Part shown: one piece after another, positions 31,867 to 41,362 of the stretch
How the letters are laid out: every line of letters begins with the position of its first letter
Numbering within the stretch: the stretch's first letter is position 1
NCBI GenBank assembly: GCA_016794625.1
Contig: JAEUGY010000112.1
Span: forward strand, 1 to 64,000
Direction: 5' to 3'
Origin: Opitutaceae bacterium
Lineage (GTDB): Bacteria > Verrucomicrobiota > Verrucomicrobiia > Opitutales > Opitutaceae
DNA length: 64,000 nucleotides
Translations under genes and position numbers: made by a program
Notes under the pieces: generated by a model
Told to the model about the DNA's origin: nothing
Database searches by the model: none
The model's input: only the letters and a program-made list of their open reading frames with translations

Positions 31867-34599
31867 CTAGGGACGGACAACGAACGCGTAGGTGCCGGAA
31901 CCGATGGAAAACAATTCCCGCTCGCCCTCGCGTCCCAGATGACGAATTCCCGGCTGCTCGCGTGCGGGCGCTCCTCCCTCCAGGATCTCAGCGCCCGCCC
32001 GGCTCGGGAGTTGCACCACGGCTTCGGTGTTCGCGGGAATCGAAACCTCCAATTGGAGTCCACCCTCGCTCCGTTCCCACCGGACCGCCACGTGCCCCCG
32101 CACCGAATCATAGGTGGCTTCGGCCCAGATCAATGCGGGCACGGGATCGGGCCGGATGAACATACGCTTGAATCCCGGGGCTGCGGGATCGGGCCGGATT
32201 CCTGCGACGTCCTTGTAGAACCATTCGATGATCTGCCCGAGGAAGAAATGGTTCTGCGAGGCACCGCTCTGCGCGGACCAGGATTCGGCGAGCGTGGTGC
32301 CGCCTTGCTTCACTTGGAACGCGTAGCCCGGTTTGCTGTCCTGCGTGGCCAGCCAGTGGATCAGATCGGAGCGATCATGCTGGACGAGCGCCTGCAGCAA
32401 AGAGCGGAATCCGGCCGCTCCGGAGGTTGCGTGTCCCCGGGTCTCAAGATCGCGGATCAGGGCCGCCAAAACAGACGGACGCTCGCTCCCCTCCAACAGC
32501 CCCATCGCGAGGGCCAGCGCCAGGGAGGTCTGTGAACCGGATCCGAGCTGACCGGGAGCACGACCCTCGACGAACGCGCGGCGGAACGCCTGGCGGATCT
32601 CGACCGCCCGCCGGCGATAGCGCTCCTCGTCCGCGGATCGCCCGAGCACTCCGGCGATGTCGGCCAGGACCTCGGCATCCTGGAAAAAGAAGGCCGTGGC
32701 GGTCACATTGGGCGGAGTGAGCTTTGCCCGTCCGGGCGTCCCGAGCACGTGATCGTACCAGTCACCCAGGCCCTCCGCGAGCACGCCGTCCGAAGCCCGG
32801 CTTTCCAGGTACGAAAAGTACCGGGTCATCGCCGCGTAGTGCTCCTGCAACAACGCGCGATCGCCGGTGAAAAGGTACTGCTGCCACGGCACGTGAATGA
32901 ACGCAGCCCCCCACTCCGCCGCCGAGCGGAAGGCCCCGCGAAACACGGTGTACTCCGGCGCGATGTTGGGCACGAGGCCCTCGGGTGTCTGCGCGTCGGC
33001 CATGTCATGTATGTTTTTCGAGGCCAGGCGCGTGAGATCGAATTCGTAACGCAGCGAGGGACCGTTGAGGTGGTTCTGTTCCAACCAGCCGAGTTTCTCT
33101 CGGTGCGGGCAGTCGGTCAGGATCGACACCATGTTCGATCGCTGCGCCCAGCGCACCAGGTCGCGAATCCGGCCCAGCATCGGATCCGACGAGGCGAAAT
33201 GACCGACGGGGCGGGCGGCGGAATGCACGATGACCATTTCCAGGCGGTCGATCCGGGGCCGCGTCCCGTCCCCTCCGGCCGGCCCGGCGGGCAGCAGCTC
33301 GGCATAAACGTAGCGCGAACCGATGTAGTAGAACTGGGGAAACCAGGTCTCGGCGCCGTCGGTCGCCTTCGTGTACTGCCACCAGGCGCTGCCACGCTCC
33401 GCTCCGCCCATCGTCCCGCGGTGAATGGTTCCGTCCGCCTGAACGAGCTCGCCGGGCGTCAAGCGCACGGTGGATCCGGCGGGCCCCGAGACCACGAGCC
33501 GAGGCATGAACGAGGCGTTCTGTCCGAAATCATAGAGCACCGCTCCGGGTCCGAGTTCGCGTACGCGGGTGGGTGCGCGCGTCTCAATCGGCCGGACCGG
33601 CTCGGCACTGCGGCTGTGGCCTTTGAGCGTGGCGAGGGACGCGTCGTCCACCACCACCGCCGGCGTCCAATCCCGGGCCTCGTAACCCGGAAGATCCCAT
33701 CCGGTCGGATTGCGGCGGGCATCATAGTCCTCGCCGCCATAAATGCTGGAAAACACAATCGGTCCCTCGCGGGTCCGCCAGTCAGGATCGGTGCCGACCC
33801 ACTCCACCGTCCCGTCGGCGTACTCGAGCCGGAGCTGCGCGATGACGCGCAGCGCTCCGTGGCTGCCGACGAACTTGGCGAACCGTCCGGCGGGTCGCTC
33901 CACGTGAAACATGCCGTTGCCCAGGATCACCCCGATGACGTTCTCACCGGCCGCGACGAGGGACGTCACATCGCGCGTTTCATACAGCGTCGTGTCCCGA
34001 TACTGGGTCCAGCCGGGCGAGAGCACCTCGTCGCCCGCCTTGACTCCGTTGATGCGCAACTCGTAGTGGCCCAATCCACACACATGGACCAGCGCCCGCC
34101 TCAGTCCGGGCCAGGCCTGGAAGGATCGCCGGAAGAGAGGATTGTGTCCCGGCACGGGCGAACGGATCCAGCGCGCCTGCCAGTCGGCCTCCGTCAGGAT
34201 TCCCATGGTCCACCGGGCCGGATCGCTCCAGGCGCTGGGCTCATCGCGGACATCCCAGGCCCGCACCTGCCAGTGCACGGTTTGCGAGCTTTGCAGGGGC
34301 CGTCCGTCGTACGGTTGATGCAGGGTCTCGCTGCCCGACACCTTGCCGGTGTCCCACAGGTCCGGGGTGCCGGCGAGGAGCAGCGCGGTCGAGGATGCCG
34401 CGCGCACCTGCCACGCGGTTTGCCTCTGGCCGCGTTCCGCGCTCACGACCTGCCATGACAGCCGCGGGGCGGTGACGTCGACTCCCGCCGGATCCACCGC
34501 CGACTCGCAGCGCGGGTGGCTGACGCGCAACGCCGGAGCCGCCATCGCCGGCAGCACAGCAAACGCCATCAGCAGGAGACCCAGCAACCCCGGGCGCAT
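31867..34599 (-). CDS. GH78-type alpha-L-rhamnosidase
   Basis: 910 residues with a signal peptide (LLGLLLMAFAVLPAMAAPA). Domain order is that of bacterial GH78 enzymes: an N-terminal fibronectin-like part (LRVSHPRCESAVDPAGVDV, APRLSWQV), a beta-sandwich lectin-like domain (YELRINGVKAGDEVLSPGW), the (alpha/alpha)6 catalytic barrel from about 430 and a C-terminal beta-sandwich. The catalytic stretch reads DCPHREKLGWLEQ where classical members have DCPQRDERLGWTGD, which puts it in a divergent subgroup; the position of the general acid should be checked. It would release terminal L-rhamnose. Last gene of the operon, three bases behind the sialidase-like gene. Confidence 0.88.
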   Translation of the reverse strand: MRPGLLGLLLMAFAVLPAMAAPALRVSHPRCESAVDPAGVDVTAPRLSWQVVSAERGQRQTAWQVRAASSTALLLAGTPDLWDTGKVSGSETLHQPYDGRPLQSSQTVHWQVRAWDVRDEPSAWSDPARWTMGILTEADWQARWIRSPVPGHNPLFRRSFQAWPGLRRALVHVCGLGHYELRINGVKAGDEVLSPGWTQYRDTTLYETRDVTSLVAAGENVIGVILGNGMFHVERPAGRFAKFVGSHGALRVIAQLRLEYADGTVEWVGTDPDWRTREGPIVFSSIYGGEDYDARRNPTGWDLPGYEARDWTPAVVVDDASLATLKGHSRSAEPVRPIETRAPTRVRELGPGAVLYDFGQNASFMPRLVVSGPAGSTVRLTPGELVQADGTIHRGTMGGAERGSAWWQYTKATDGAETWFPQFYYIGSRYVYAELLPAGPAGGDGTRPRIDRLEMVIVHSAARPVGHFASSDPMLGRIRDLVRWAQRSNMVSILTDCPHREKLGWLEQNHLNGPSLRYEFDLTRLASKNIHDMADAQTPEGLVPNIAPEYTVFRGAFRSAAEWGAAFIHVPWQQYLFTGDRALLQEHYAAMTRYFSYLESRASDGVLAEGLGDWYDHVLGTPGRAKLTPPNVTATAFFFQDAEVLADIAGVLGRSADEERYRRRAVEIRQAFRRAFVEGRAPGQLGSGSQTSLALALAMGLLEGSERPSVLAALIRDLETRGHATSGAAGFRSLLQALVQHDRSDLIHWLATQDSKPGYAFQVKQGGTTLAESWSAQSGASQNHFFLGQIIEWFYKDVAGIRPDPAAPGFKRMFIRPDPVPALIWAEATYDSVRGHVAVRWERSEGGLQLEVSIPANTEAVVQLPSRAGAEILEGGAPAREQPGIRHLGREGERELFSIGSGTYAFVVRP

Positions 34600-34602
34600 G
34601 GT

Positions 34603-35655
34603 TCAGAAGCGGGAAGGGTCGAGGATCACGTGCTTGATGCGCTTCCGCCCCCACGTGTAGGTGATGTGCACGCGACCGTCCCGCGCTTGGATCACCGCGG
34701 GGTACGCGTAACCGCTGGTGATCGGCTCGGTTTCCAGCGTGACTACCCGTTTCCAGATCAGTCCATCCGTCGACACGGCCACATCGAGCGGCCAACGATT
34801 GCCCTTGCCGGGCTCCTCGGGACGGTGCCCCGCATGGTTGTACACAATGAGGTGACGTCCATCTGCCAGGGTCACCGCATCGGTTCCCGAGTTGGGATTG
34901 GGCAGTTCCGTGGCGGCGAGCGGACTCCAGGTTTTGCCGGCGTCGCGGGACCATGTCATACCCACCACCCCCTGACGGGTCCGACCCACGGCCTGGAGCG
35001 AGCCGTCCTTGTGCACGAGAATGCTGGGCTGGATGCCATCGAGACCGGGCCCCTTGCCGACCGCCTGGGTGCGCTCCCACGTGGCGCCCTGATCCTGCGA
35101 GCGTTCGAAGTGCATCAACCAGCCTTCGGGATTTCCCTCGCTGCTGGAGGGCGACAGCCAGGTGCCGTCGGCCAGCAGCACCGGCTTGTTCTTGATCGGG
35201 CCAAGGATGCCTTCCGGCAGCAAGGTCGGCTCGCTCCAGGAGCGCCCGCCATCCGTCGAGGAAAGCGACAGACCCCACCATTTACTGGGAGATGGGCCGA
35301 CCTTGTAGAAGAGCATCAGAACTCCGTCCGGCGCCTGGAACAGCACGGGATTCCACGAAGGCAGCCGGGTACCGTCGGGTTGGCGGCCGTCGGCCACCTC
35401 GATCGCTTCGCTCCAGCGGCCATTCTCATAATGCGCGACCCAGATGCCCACGTCCGGAGCCCGTTCCTTGGTGCCACCGAACCACGCCGCGACGATGTGC
35501 CCGGGGGCCACCTCGGCCAGGGTCGAGGCGTGACATTCCGGATACGGCGCCTTTTCATAGATGAAGCCCGAGGCCCGCACCGACCGGTGGGGCCGTTTGG
35601 CCAGGAGCGAGGGCGCCAGCAGGGAGCAGGCGAGAAGGACAAGCAGCGTTTTCAT
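34603..35655 (-). CDS. Secreted sialidase-superfamily beta-propeller protein
   Basis: 350 residues with a signal peptide (LLVLLACSLLAPSLLA). At least three Asp-box (BNR) repeats are visible: SSTDGGRSW, SQDQGATWE and SRDAGKTWS, together with VAAWFGGTKERAPDVGIW and a closing YTWGRKRIKHVILDP. This is the bladed-propeller fold of sialidases (GH33), but that fold also serves other exo-enzymes and lyases acting on rhamnose-glucuronate linkages, and the genes around it handle rhamnose rather than sialic acid. True sialidase activity is therefore doubtful. Start and stop are coupled to both neighbours. Confidence 0.8.
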   Translation of the reverse strand: MKTLLVLLACSLLAPSLLAKRPHRSVRASGFIYEKAPYPECHASTLAEVAPGHIVAAWFGGTKERAPDVGIWVAHYENGRWSEAIEVADGRQPDGTRLPSWNPVLFQAPDGVLMLFYKVGPSPSKWWGLSLSSTDGGRSWSEPTLLPEGILGPIKNKPVLLADGTWLSPSSSEGNPEGWLMHFERSQDQGATWERTQAVGKGPGLDGIQPSILVHKDGSLQAVGRTRQGVVGMTWSRDAGKTWSPLAATELPNPNSGTDAVTLADGRHLIVYNHAGHRPEEPGKGNRWPLDVAVSTDGLIWKRVVTLETEPITSGYAYPAVIQARDGRVHITYTWGRKRIKHVILDPSRF

Positions 35656-36710
35656 GGTTTGACCGTGGGGTGAGGGGTGCCGCGGGCGGAATTCGGCCGG
35701 TTTTCGGCCGCCTGCAGCACCGTGATGACAGAGCGGGGAACGCGAAGAATGCAGCCGTGACGGGCATCCTTGGGCAGGGAAACCCGGTCGCTCACATCCT
35801 CCCAGACCAGGAGGTCCTTGGAGCGCACGAGGCCGATGGCATTGACCATGTGTTTGTCAAAGTAGACCCGATACTCATCCCCCACCCGAATCGCCGATGG
35901 GCCCTCGGCCCAGTAGTTGCCCGTCAGCGGAGCCGAGGGCGGCGACCAGGGGCCTTCCAGCGAAGGGCCGCGCACCAGCCGGATGTTCTTTTGCGTGACC
36001 GGAGACAGGGTCTCGTCCTTGACAAACATCAGCCATCCTCCGTCCGCGGCGGGCAGCAGGTTGGCGTCGATCACATTGTAACCACCGTCGTAGAACAGGG
36101 TGGCGGGCGAGAAGGTGACAAAGTCCCGGGTCGTCGTGGCGTAAATGCGATGATTGCGCTCGGGCCGCCGGTTCGACATCGCCGTCTCCGGATAGCGACC
36201 GAGGATGGTGGTCGACCAGACAATCAAGGCCCGCCCTCCCCGGGCGTCCCAGACAATCTCCGGAGCCCAGCAGTTCTGCGCCTCCGGCTCGTGGGCCATC
36301 ACCGGCAGCGTCTTTTGCTCCGACCAATGCAGCAGATCGGTCGAGGAGGCGTATCCAATGGTCTTGCCGGTCCATCCGGTGGTCCAGACGAGGTGGAAAC
36401 GCCCTTCGGGGTCGCGGTACAGACACGGATCCCGCATGAGTTTCGCCTCACCCGCCTCGGGTTTGAGGAAACTTCGCCCCTCGTGCAGCATCGAGAACGC
36501 ATAACCGTCTTCACTCCACGCGAGCCGGAAACCCTCGCCCTCCCGGTCGTGGTAGAAGTAGGCGAACAAATAACAATCATCGGCTGGCGCAGCCGCGCGC
36601 AGCGCCCCCGCGACCAGCACGAACAGGGCAAACCAAGCGGTCCGCAGGAGGGCACGCAGGTCGGAACCGGGGCGAGGAACCCGGGACGCCGCAAAGGTAG
36701 GCAGGCTCAT
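35652..36710 (-). CDS. GH43-like five-bladed propeller glycosidase
   Basis: 352 residues with an N-terminal membrane/signal segment (about 24-40, TAWFALFVLVAGALRAA). The order of motifs fits clan GH-F/GH43-like enzymes: LMRDPCLYRDPEGRFHLVWT (91-110), NCWAPEIVWD (146-155) and YWAEGPSAIRVGDEYRVYF with Glu269 in the usual general-acid place. Such enzymes remove arabinose, xylose or galactose side chains. Family membership is by pattern; subfamily cannot be told. The ATG overlaps the stop of the DUF5060 gene upstream by four bases. An Arg/Pro-rich tail of about 20 residues follows the propeller. Confidence 0.78.
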   Translation of the reverse strand: MSLPTFAASRVPRPGSDLRALLRTAWFALFVLVAGALRAAAPADDCYLFAYFYHDREGEGFRLAWSEDGYAFSMLHEGRSFLKPEAGEAKLMRDPCLYRDPEGRFHLVWTTGWTGKTIGYASSTDLLHWSEQKTLPVMAHEPEAQNCWAPEIVWDARGGRALIVWSTTILGRYPETAMSNRRPERNHRIYATTTRDFVTFSPATLFYDGGYNVIDANLLPAADGGWLMFVKDETLSPVTQKNIRLVRGPSLEGPWSPPSAPLTGNYWAEGPSAIRVGDEYRVYFDKHMVNAIGLVRSKDLLVWEDVSDRVSLPKDARHGCILRVPRSVITVLQAAENRPNSARGTPHPTVKP

Positions 36711-38350
36711 GGCTCCATCGGGGGTTTGGCGGTGCTGACCGGTGCCGCGCCGCCGCTGTAACGTAGCCGCACGGCCATGTACTTCCGGCCCGGCAGGGCG
36801 ATCGCCTGCCCCGCGCGGTCGGTGAATTGGTAACGGTCGGCCTTCTTGGTCACGATCACTCCCGGCACCGGCGTGATCGTCATGCCCCAGGTGTCGATCA
36901 CATCCGCCTTGAACTCCATGCCCTCGGTGAGCCCGTTGCGGTAGAGCATCGGCACCCAGGACGTCGGCTGCTCATGCCCGAAGTACATGAGATAATAGTG
37001 ACCAGGCTTGCCCGCCATGCGGGGGTCCTGCCACTGGTCGCTGGGATCGAGCCCCCCGGCCGGCGATTCCTCCAGGATGCGTCGGAGAAAGGCGAGACGC
37101 GGCGCGCTTTCACCCTTGAGCACGCCACCGTGCGCCAGCCAGACCACCTCTTTGTCGTCGGAAAAAAACTCGCTGTGCCCGCCATACGTGCCGGCCACCG
37201 TGCAGGCCCAGAAGTGCTGCACCAGCTCGGGTCCGGTCAACTGGGCCCAGCGCAGGTGGTGGTTCCCTTCGTACTTTAATTCGTCGAAGATGACCGGCTT
37301 GCGATAAACATCGCGGTAAAGCGTCGCCCGGCCGGGCTCCTCCGCCGCCATGGCATTCTGCAAGCTGACGTGGGTGACCCACGGCTTGTTGTGATCGTAG
37401 ATCTGTTTGCCATTGTGGATCGAACGCAGGCGTTGATGCGCATCGTACGTCTGCAGCAGGCGGAACACCCGGTCCCAGTCCTCCTCGGTCTTGGTCCGGA
37501 GGAAGTCGTATTCATTGGCCACTGACCACCAGACGTTGCGGTAGGCTCCGAGCCGGGCGACGACGTACCGCACATAGTGATCGTCCAATTCGGGCGTCAT
37601 GGTCTCGAAACCCCACTCCTCATCGTCATCATAGGGATGAAACAGGATGAGGTCGCATTCGATGCCGAGGTCCCGCAGCTGGCCGATGCGCCGCTCCAGG
37701 TGACGGAAAAACTCCGGGTTGAACCGGGTGAGATCCCACGACCGCGGCGGGGTTCCCTGGTAGGGCCAGCGGGTGGGCGGCATGTGTTTGACTCCGTGCG
37801 CCTGCGGGAAGATCGCCATGCGCACCTTGTTGAAGGGCGAACCGGCCAGCGTCTTCAGGGTCTGTTCCTCCATCGCCTCGGGTCGGTGGGTCCAGGAGTA
37901 GCAGGTGGTGCCAATCGGTCGGTAAGGGGTGCCGTCCGCATAAGCAAAGTGGAAGGTGTTCTTCACGCGGACCGGACCGTGGTTGCCTGGTTTGGCGGGC
38001 ATGACGGTGAACACACCGCTCTTGTCGGTCAGGGGCCAGCGGTTGCTCTTGGTTTCGTAACGCCATTCGCCCGGCGTTTCGGGCATGAAGCGGATGCGAT
38101 AGGCTCCGTCGCCATCATAGAAACCTGGCACGGTCACGGTCCGCACGCCATCGGTGAAAACGCCGGTCAGGCGGACATCGACATAGGGATTGCCATCGGT
38201 CGGTCCCTTCAGCGCGACTTCGAACACCTCCCACTGATCGACTTGGGCGGATGCCGCCCGGAGCGGCATGTATCCGACGGTCAGTAACAATGCGAGCAGC
38301 ACCGAGCACCGGGCCAGATGAACGCGAAAGCGGGCAATCAGGGTTTGCAT
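36707..38350 (-). CDS. Secreted DUF5060/DUF5605 glycosidase-like protein
   Basis: 547 residues, signal peptide (CSVLLALLLTVGYMPLRAAS). The N-terminal DUF5060 domain (about 37-130) has WEVFEVALKGPTDGNPYVDV, VPGFYDGDGAYRIRFMPETPGEWRYET and is a beta-sandwich found before glycosidase barrels. A TIM-barrel-like part follows (FHFAYADGTPYRPIGTTCYSWTH, NKVRMAIFPQAHGVKHMPPT, LILFHPYDDDEEWGFETM, WWSVANEYDFL, KPVIFDELKYEG) whose Glu in ANEYD and in FDELKYEG are placed like an acid/base and nucleophile pair. The C-terminal DUF5605 sandwich ends the protein. Substrate unknown; the operon suggests side chains of a rhamnose-rich glycan. Confidence 0.82.
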   Translation of the reverse strand: MQTLIARFRVHLARCSVLLALLLTVGYMPLRAASAQVDQWEVFEVALKGPTDGNPYVDVRLTGVFTDGVRTVTVPGFYDGDGAYRIRFMPETPGEWRYETKSNRWPLTDKSGVFTVMPAKPGNHGPVRVKNTFHFAYADGTPYRPIGTTCYSWTHRPEAMEEQTLKTLAGSPFNKVRMAIFPQAHGVKHMPPTRWPYQGTPPRSWDLTRFNPEFFRHLERRIGQLRDLGIECDLILFHPYDDDEEWGFETMTPELDDHYVRYVVARLGAYRNVWWSVANEYDFLRTKTEEDWDRVFRLLQTYDAHQRLRSIHNGKQIYDHNKPWVTHVSLQNAMAAEEPGRATLYRDVYRKPVIFDELKYEGNHHLRWAQLTGPELVQHFWACTVAGTYGGHSEFFSDDKEVVWLAHGGVLKGESAPRLAFLRRILEESPAGGLDPSDQWQDPRMAGKPGHYYLMYFGHEQPTSWVPMLYRNGLTEGMEFKADVIDTWGMTITPVPGVIVTKKADRYQFTDRAGQAIALPGRKYMAVRLRYSGGAAPVSTAKPPMEP

Positions 38351-38368
38351 GGGCGGGAAAGGTGACGT

Positions 38369-41362
38369 TCAGGGAGTCTCAAGGCGGGAAATCCAGTACA
38401 GGCCCGGACGCTCGAGCCGGTGCGTGCGTCCACCCGGAAGGTTTTCGGCGCCGAGCACGCGTCCGGTCTCGCGGTCGATGGTGCGCAGCCGGTACCCGGG
38501 CGCATGAGTCGCCAGCGCGACCTCCTGCGGCGGCTGGGTGACCACGAGGAAGAACTGCCCGCGGCCGTCCGTCAGCCCTCCCTCCGGACCGGGTTGCAGG
38601 GTGGCGAGAGCGATCCGCAGCGCGGGATCGGTCGTCGCGGGCAGGCTGGCCAGCGAGCCCCCGGCGGCGACCCAGGTCCATCCTTCCGCTTCGGGCAGCG
38701 GAGAAATCACCGCCTTGGCGGGGAACCGGCGGCGCAGCTCGCGCACCTCCGCCGCCAGCGAAGCCGCACTGGGACGGCCGCCTTTCCACAGTCGCGCATG
38801 CTGGCGTGGCGCGAGTCGCGTGCCTCCCTCCGGGGCGAACAATTCACCCCGATCCGTGCGGAACCAGTAGGCGAGATCGATGACGTCGATCAGCTCCGCC
38901 CGCACTGGATCGGCCAGAATCGCATCCTGCACATCCTTGGGGGCGCTCAGCGCCACCAACACGGTCCGTCCCGTGTCGGCCTTCCACGCGGCGATGACAT
39001 CGAGCCAGAACTGCATGAAGGACAGCGGACCGCTGTTCTCCGCGGTCAGGGTGTGGATGACGTTCGGCTGATCCGCGAGCGCGTCGAGGCAGTGGCGAAT
39101 GTAGTTGCGATGCAAGTCGCGCCGGACCGGGTGATCCACATCGTAAAAGGCCGCCGCCATCTGGATCGTATCACCCTTGAAAGGGGGCGGTTCAACGAAG
39201 CCGGTGTCCTGCCGGGCGTTGACCGGGCGCCAGGGACTATCGACCCAGTGCGCACCGGACTCGAGGATGTTGTGCTGAAAGTACATCTCGTGGATGAGGA
39301 TGAGCCCGCGCTCGCGGGCGATCCCGGCGAACGTGTTGAGGCGGCCGAAATACCAGGGGTTGTAACGGGTCAGATCATAACGACTGAGTCCATCCCACGC
39401 GGTGCCGACTCCGCTGCGGGCGAAGGGCTGCTCGAAGAACGGCGGATAAACGTTGGCATCGGGACGGCGGACCATCTGGTGGTCAATGCGTCGGCGGTCA
39501 TACCAGAGGCCGTAGTGGTGGCGAAACGCGACCTGTCCCTTTGCCTCCATGGCGCTGGCCACGGCCGGCAGCTCGTCGGTGAGACCGGTCCCTGTGCGTC
39601 CCGGGGCGAAGCGGGTGAGCGCGGGTCCCGCTTCGGAGGCTCGACCCGGTTCCAATCGTCCGAGCCACCACGCGCCCCCGGTCTGGGTTCCCGTCGCGAG
39701 CGCCCCGCCGGTGGTGAGCCAACCCCGGTTCAGCGCAAGCGGCCGGCCCGGAGGCTTAGGCTTTGGCTGGAGCCGAGCAGCCAGGTCGGGCACCGCTCGT
39801 TCCAACGTCGTCACGGCCGGGTCGGGCGAATAAGTCCGCGCTGCGAGGGCCGCGGCGGCGGCTTGAGGGCCGCAACGCTCCGCCAGCTGGGCGCGATAGA
39901 GACTTTCGGGACGGGCAAACTCGCTGACCATGCTCCAGCGTCCGTCACCCAGGTACTGTCCCCAGGAAGCGACCGCCCAGTTTTGCGCGCCCGGGGGTGA
40001 CCGGCAGACGATGACCGAGGCCTCGCACGCCCACAGCATGGAGTTCGCCGCCGCCCAGCCCACACCTTGGTTCCAGGTTTCCAGGTGATCGAGCCGCAGC
40101 GACCCGCCATCCACGCGCACCCCGTCAAAAAGCAGGCCGGTGGACCAGCTGCCGATCGACCCGCTGAACCCGTGGGTTTCGCGTGCGGTGCAATCAAGAA
40201 ACACAGAGGGGCCGGCGTTGACGTAACCGACCGTGAAGTCCTGACCGCCGAACTCCGCCCGGCAGCGGAGGAACAGCACTTGCTGGCCGCGGGAGTGGAA
40301 CGCGAGCCGGCGGTAACCCGCGAGTTCGGAGACGGGCGCCAGGGAGGAGCAATCCTGTACGGTCACCCGCGCGGCCTTGGCTCCCACCTGAACGGCGCTG
40401 CCGGCAAAGTGCACCGCCGTCACATCGGCCACCCACGCGTCTTCCACGGCATGCAGATCGACCGCGTTCCAGGCGTGGTCCTCATCCGCCGGCCGCGACC
40501 GGTCGTACTCGGAAACGCAGCGCAGGTGCTCCACCCCCACCTGCTGCAAATACCCCTCCTGGCGGTAGGCCTCCAGGCTGCCCCCGCCAAAGCGCTCCTC
40601 CAGGGCCGCCGTCAGCGGGGCATCCAGCACGACGTCGGCTCCCTCGACCGACACCACCCGGCGGTCCCATCTCACGTCCACGGATCCCGGCTTCCACTGA
40701 TAGGGCTGCCGCCCGGGCGCATCGTCCATGCCGACTGCGGCGATCCACGCCGGCGTTCCCGGCCGGTGCACGGTCACCCGCGTGCCGGCCGTCCAGCCCG
40801 GCGCGGCGGACAGGCGTATCCGCTTTTCACCCACGGGGACGTAGGAAGCGGCGACGGCGAAGCGTCCGCCCAGGGACTGGCGTCGGTCGGCACCGGCCAC
40901 CTCGATCAGGGCCCGGCGGTCCGTCCCGGTCGCCACCAGCACCGATCCCTGCTCCCCAGCCCCGGCCCCGCGCAGGACGACTCCGCTCTGCTGAATCTTA
41001 AGCTGACCGGCGATCTGGAACGTGCCGGGCGCCAGTTCCACCGCGCCGCGCCATCCCTGGGCATCGGCCGGCAGCACGGACACATGATCAATCGCGGCCT
41101 GAATCCGCTGCCCGTCTTCTCCCTCCACGGGTTCCACCCGGACCCGGGCCGCCACGCGCGGCCACACCACGCCCCCGCCGCCATAACCGGCATGCGAAAA
41201 ATCCGGCACGCGGTTGCCGTCGGCATCGCTCACGTACTGCAGTCGTCCCGCGCCATCCAGAGTCACCGGCGGCGGCACCTGTCGGGCGGCCAGGCTGGAA
41301 ACGGCCAGCCAGACGAGCCCCGCCTTCCGGGAGAGGATCCACATCGCGGAGAACACCTTCAT
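38369..41362 (-). CDS. Large secreted beta-helix plus DUF6298 protein
   Basis: 997 residues with a signal peptide (LVWLAVSSLAARQVPPP). The first half (about 35-540) looks like a right-handed beta-helix of the pectate-lyase type: GQRIQAAIDHVSVLP, ELAPGTFQIAGQLKIQQSGVVLRGAGAGEQG, VEHLRCVSEYDRSRPADEDHAWNAV and VFLDCTARETHG. The second half (about 555-990) matches the DUF6298 style, a barrel with HHYGLWYDRRRIDHQMVRRPDANVYPPFFEQPFARSG, LIHEMYFQHNILE and IHTLTAENSGPLSFMQFWLDV. Two activities in one chain are likely, for instance backbone recognition or cleavage and a glycosidase; neither is proven. The start overlaps the stop of the six-hairpin gene. Confidence 0.78.
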   Translation of the reverse strand: MKVFSAMWILSRKAGLVWLAVSSLAARQVPPPVTLDGAGRLQYVSDADGNRVPDFSHAGYGGGGVVWPRVAARVRVEPVEGEDGQRIQAAIDHVSVLPADAQGWRGAVELAPGTFQIAGQLKIQQSGVVLRGAGAGEQGSVLVATGTDRRALIEVAGADRRQSLGGRFAVAASYVPVGEKRIRLSAAPGWTAGTRVTVHRPGTPAWIAAVGMDDAPGRQPYQWKPGSVDVRWDRRVVSVEGADVVLDAPLTAALEERFGGGSLEAYRQEGYLQQVGVEHLRCVSEYDRSRPADEDHAWNAVDLHAVEDAWVADVTAVHFAGSAVQVGAKAARVTVQDCSSLAPVSELAGYRRLAFHSRGQQVLFLRCRAEFGGQDFTVGYVNAGPSVFLDCTARETHGFSGSIGSWSTGLLFDGVRVDGGSLRLDHLETWNQGVGWAAANSMLWACEASVIVCRSPPGAQNWAVASWGQYLGDGRWSMVSEFARPESLYRAQLAERCGPQAAAAALAARTYSPDPAVTTLERAVPDLAARLQPKPKPPGRPLALNRGWLTTGGALATGTQTGGAWWLGRLEPGRASEAGPALTRFAPGRTGTGLTDELPAVASAMEAKGQVAFRHHYGLWYDRRRIDHQMVRRPDANVYPPFFEQPFARSGVGTAWDGLSRYDLTRYNPWYFGRLNTFAGIARERGLILIHEMYFQHNILESGAHWVDSPWRPVNARQDTGFVEPPPFKGDTIQMAAAFYDVDHPVRRDLHRNYIRHCLDALADQPNVIHTLTAENSGPLSFMQFWLDVIAAWKADTGRTVLVALSAPKDVQDAILADPVRAELIDVIDLAYWFRTDRGELFAPEGGTRLAPRQHARLWKGGRPSAASLAAEVRELRRRFPAKAVISPLPEAEGWTWVAAGGSLASLPATTDPALRIALATLQPGPEGGLTDGRGQFFLVVTQPPQEVALATHAPGYRLRTIDRETGRVLGAENLPGGRTHRLERPGLYWISRLETP

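Noticed and set aside
30000..32000. CRISPR or other direct-repeat array
   Set aside because: No regularly spaced repeats were found here or elsewhere in the window; the short repeats seen are inverted and unique.
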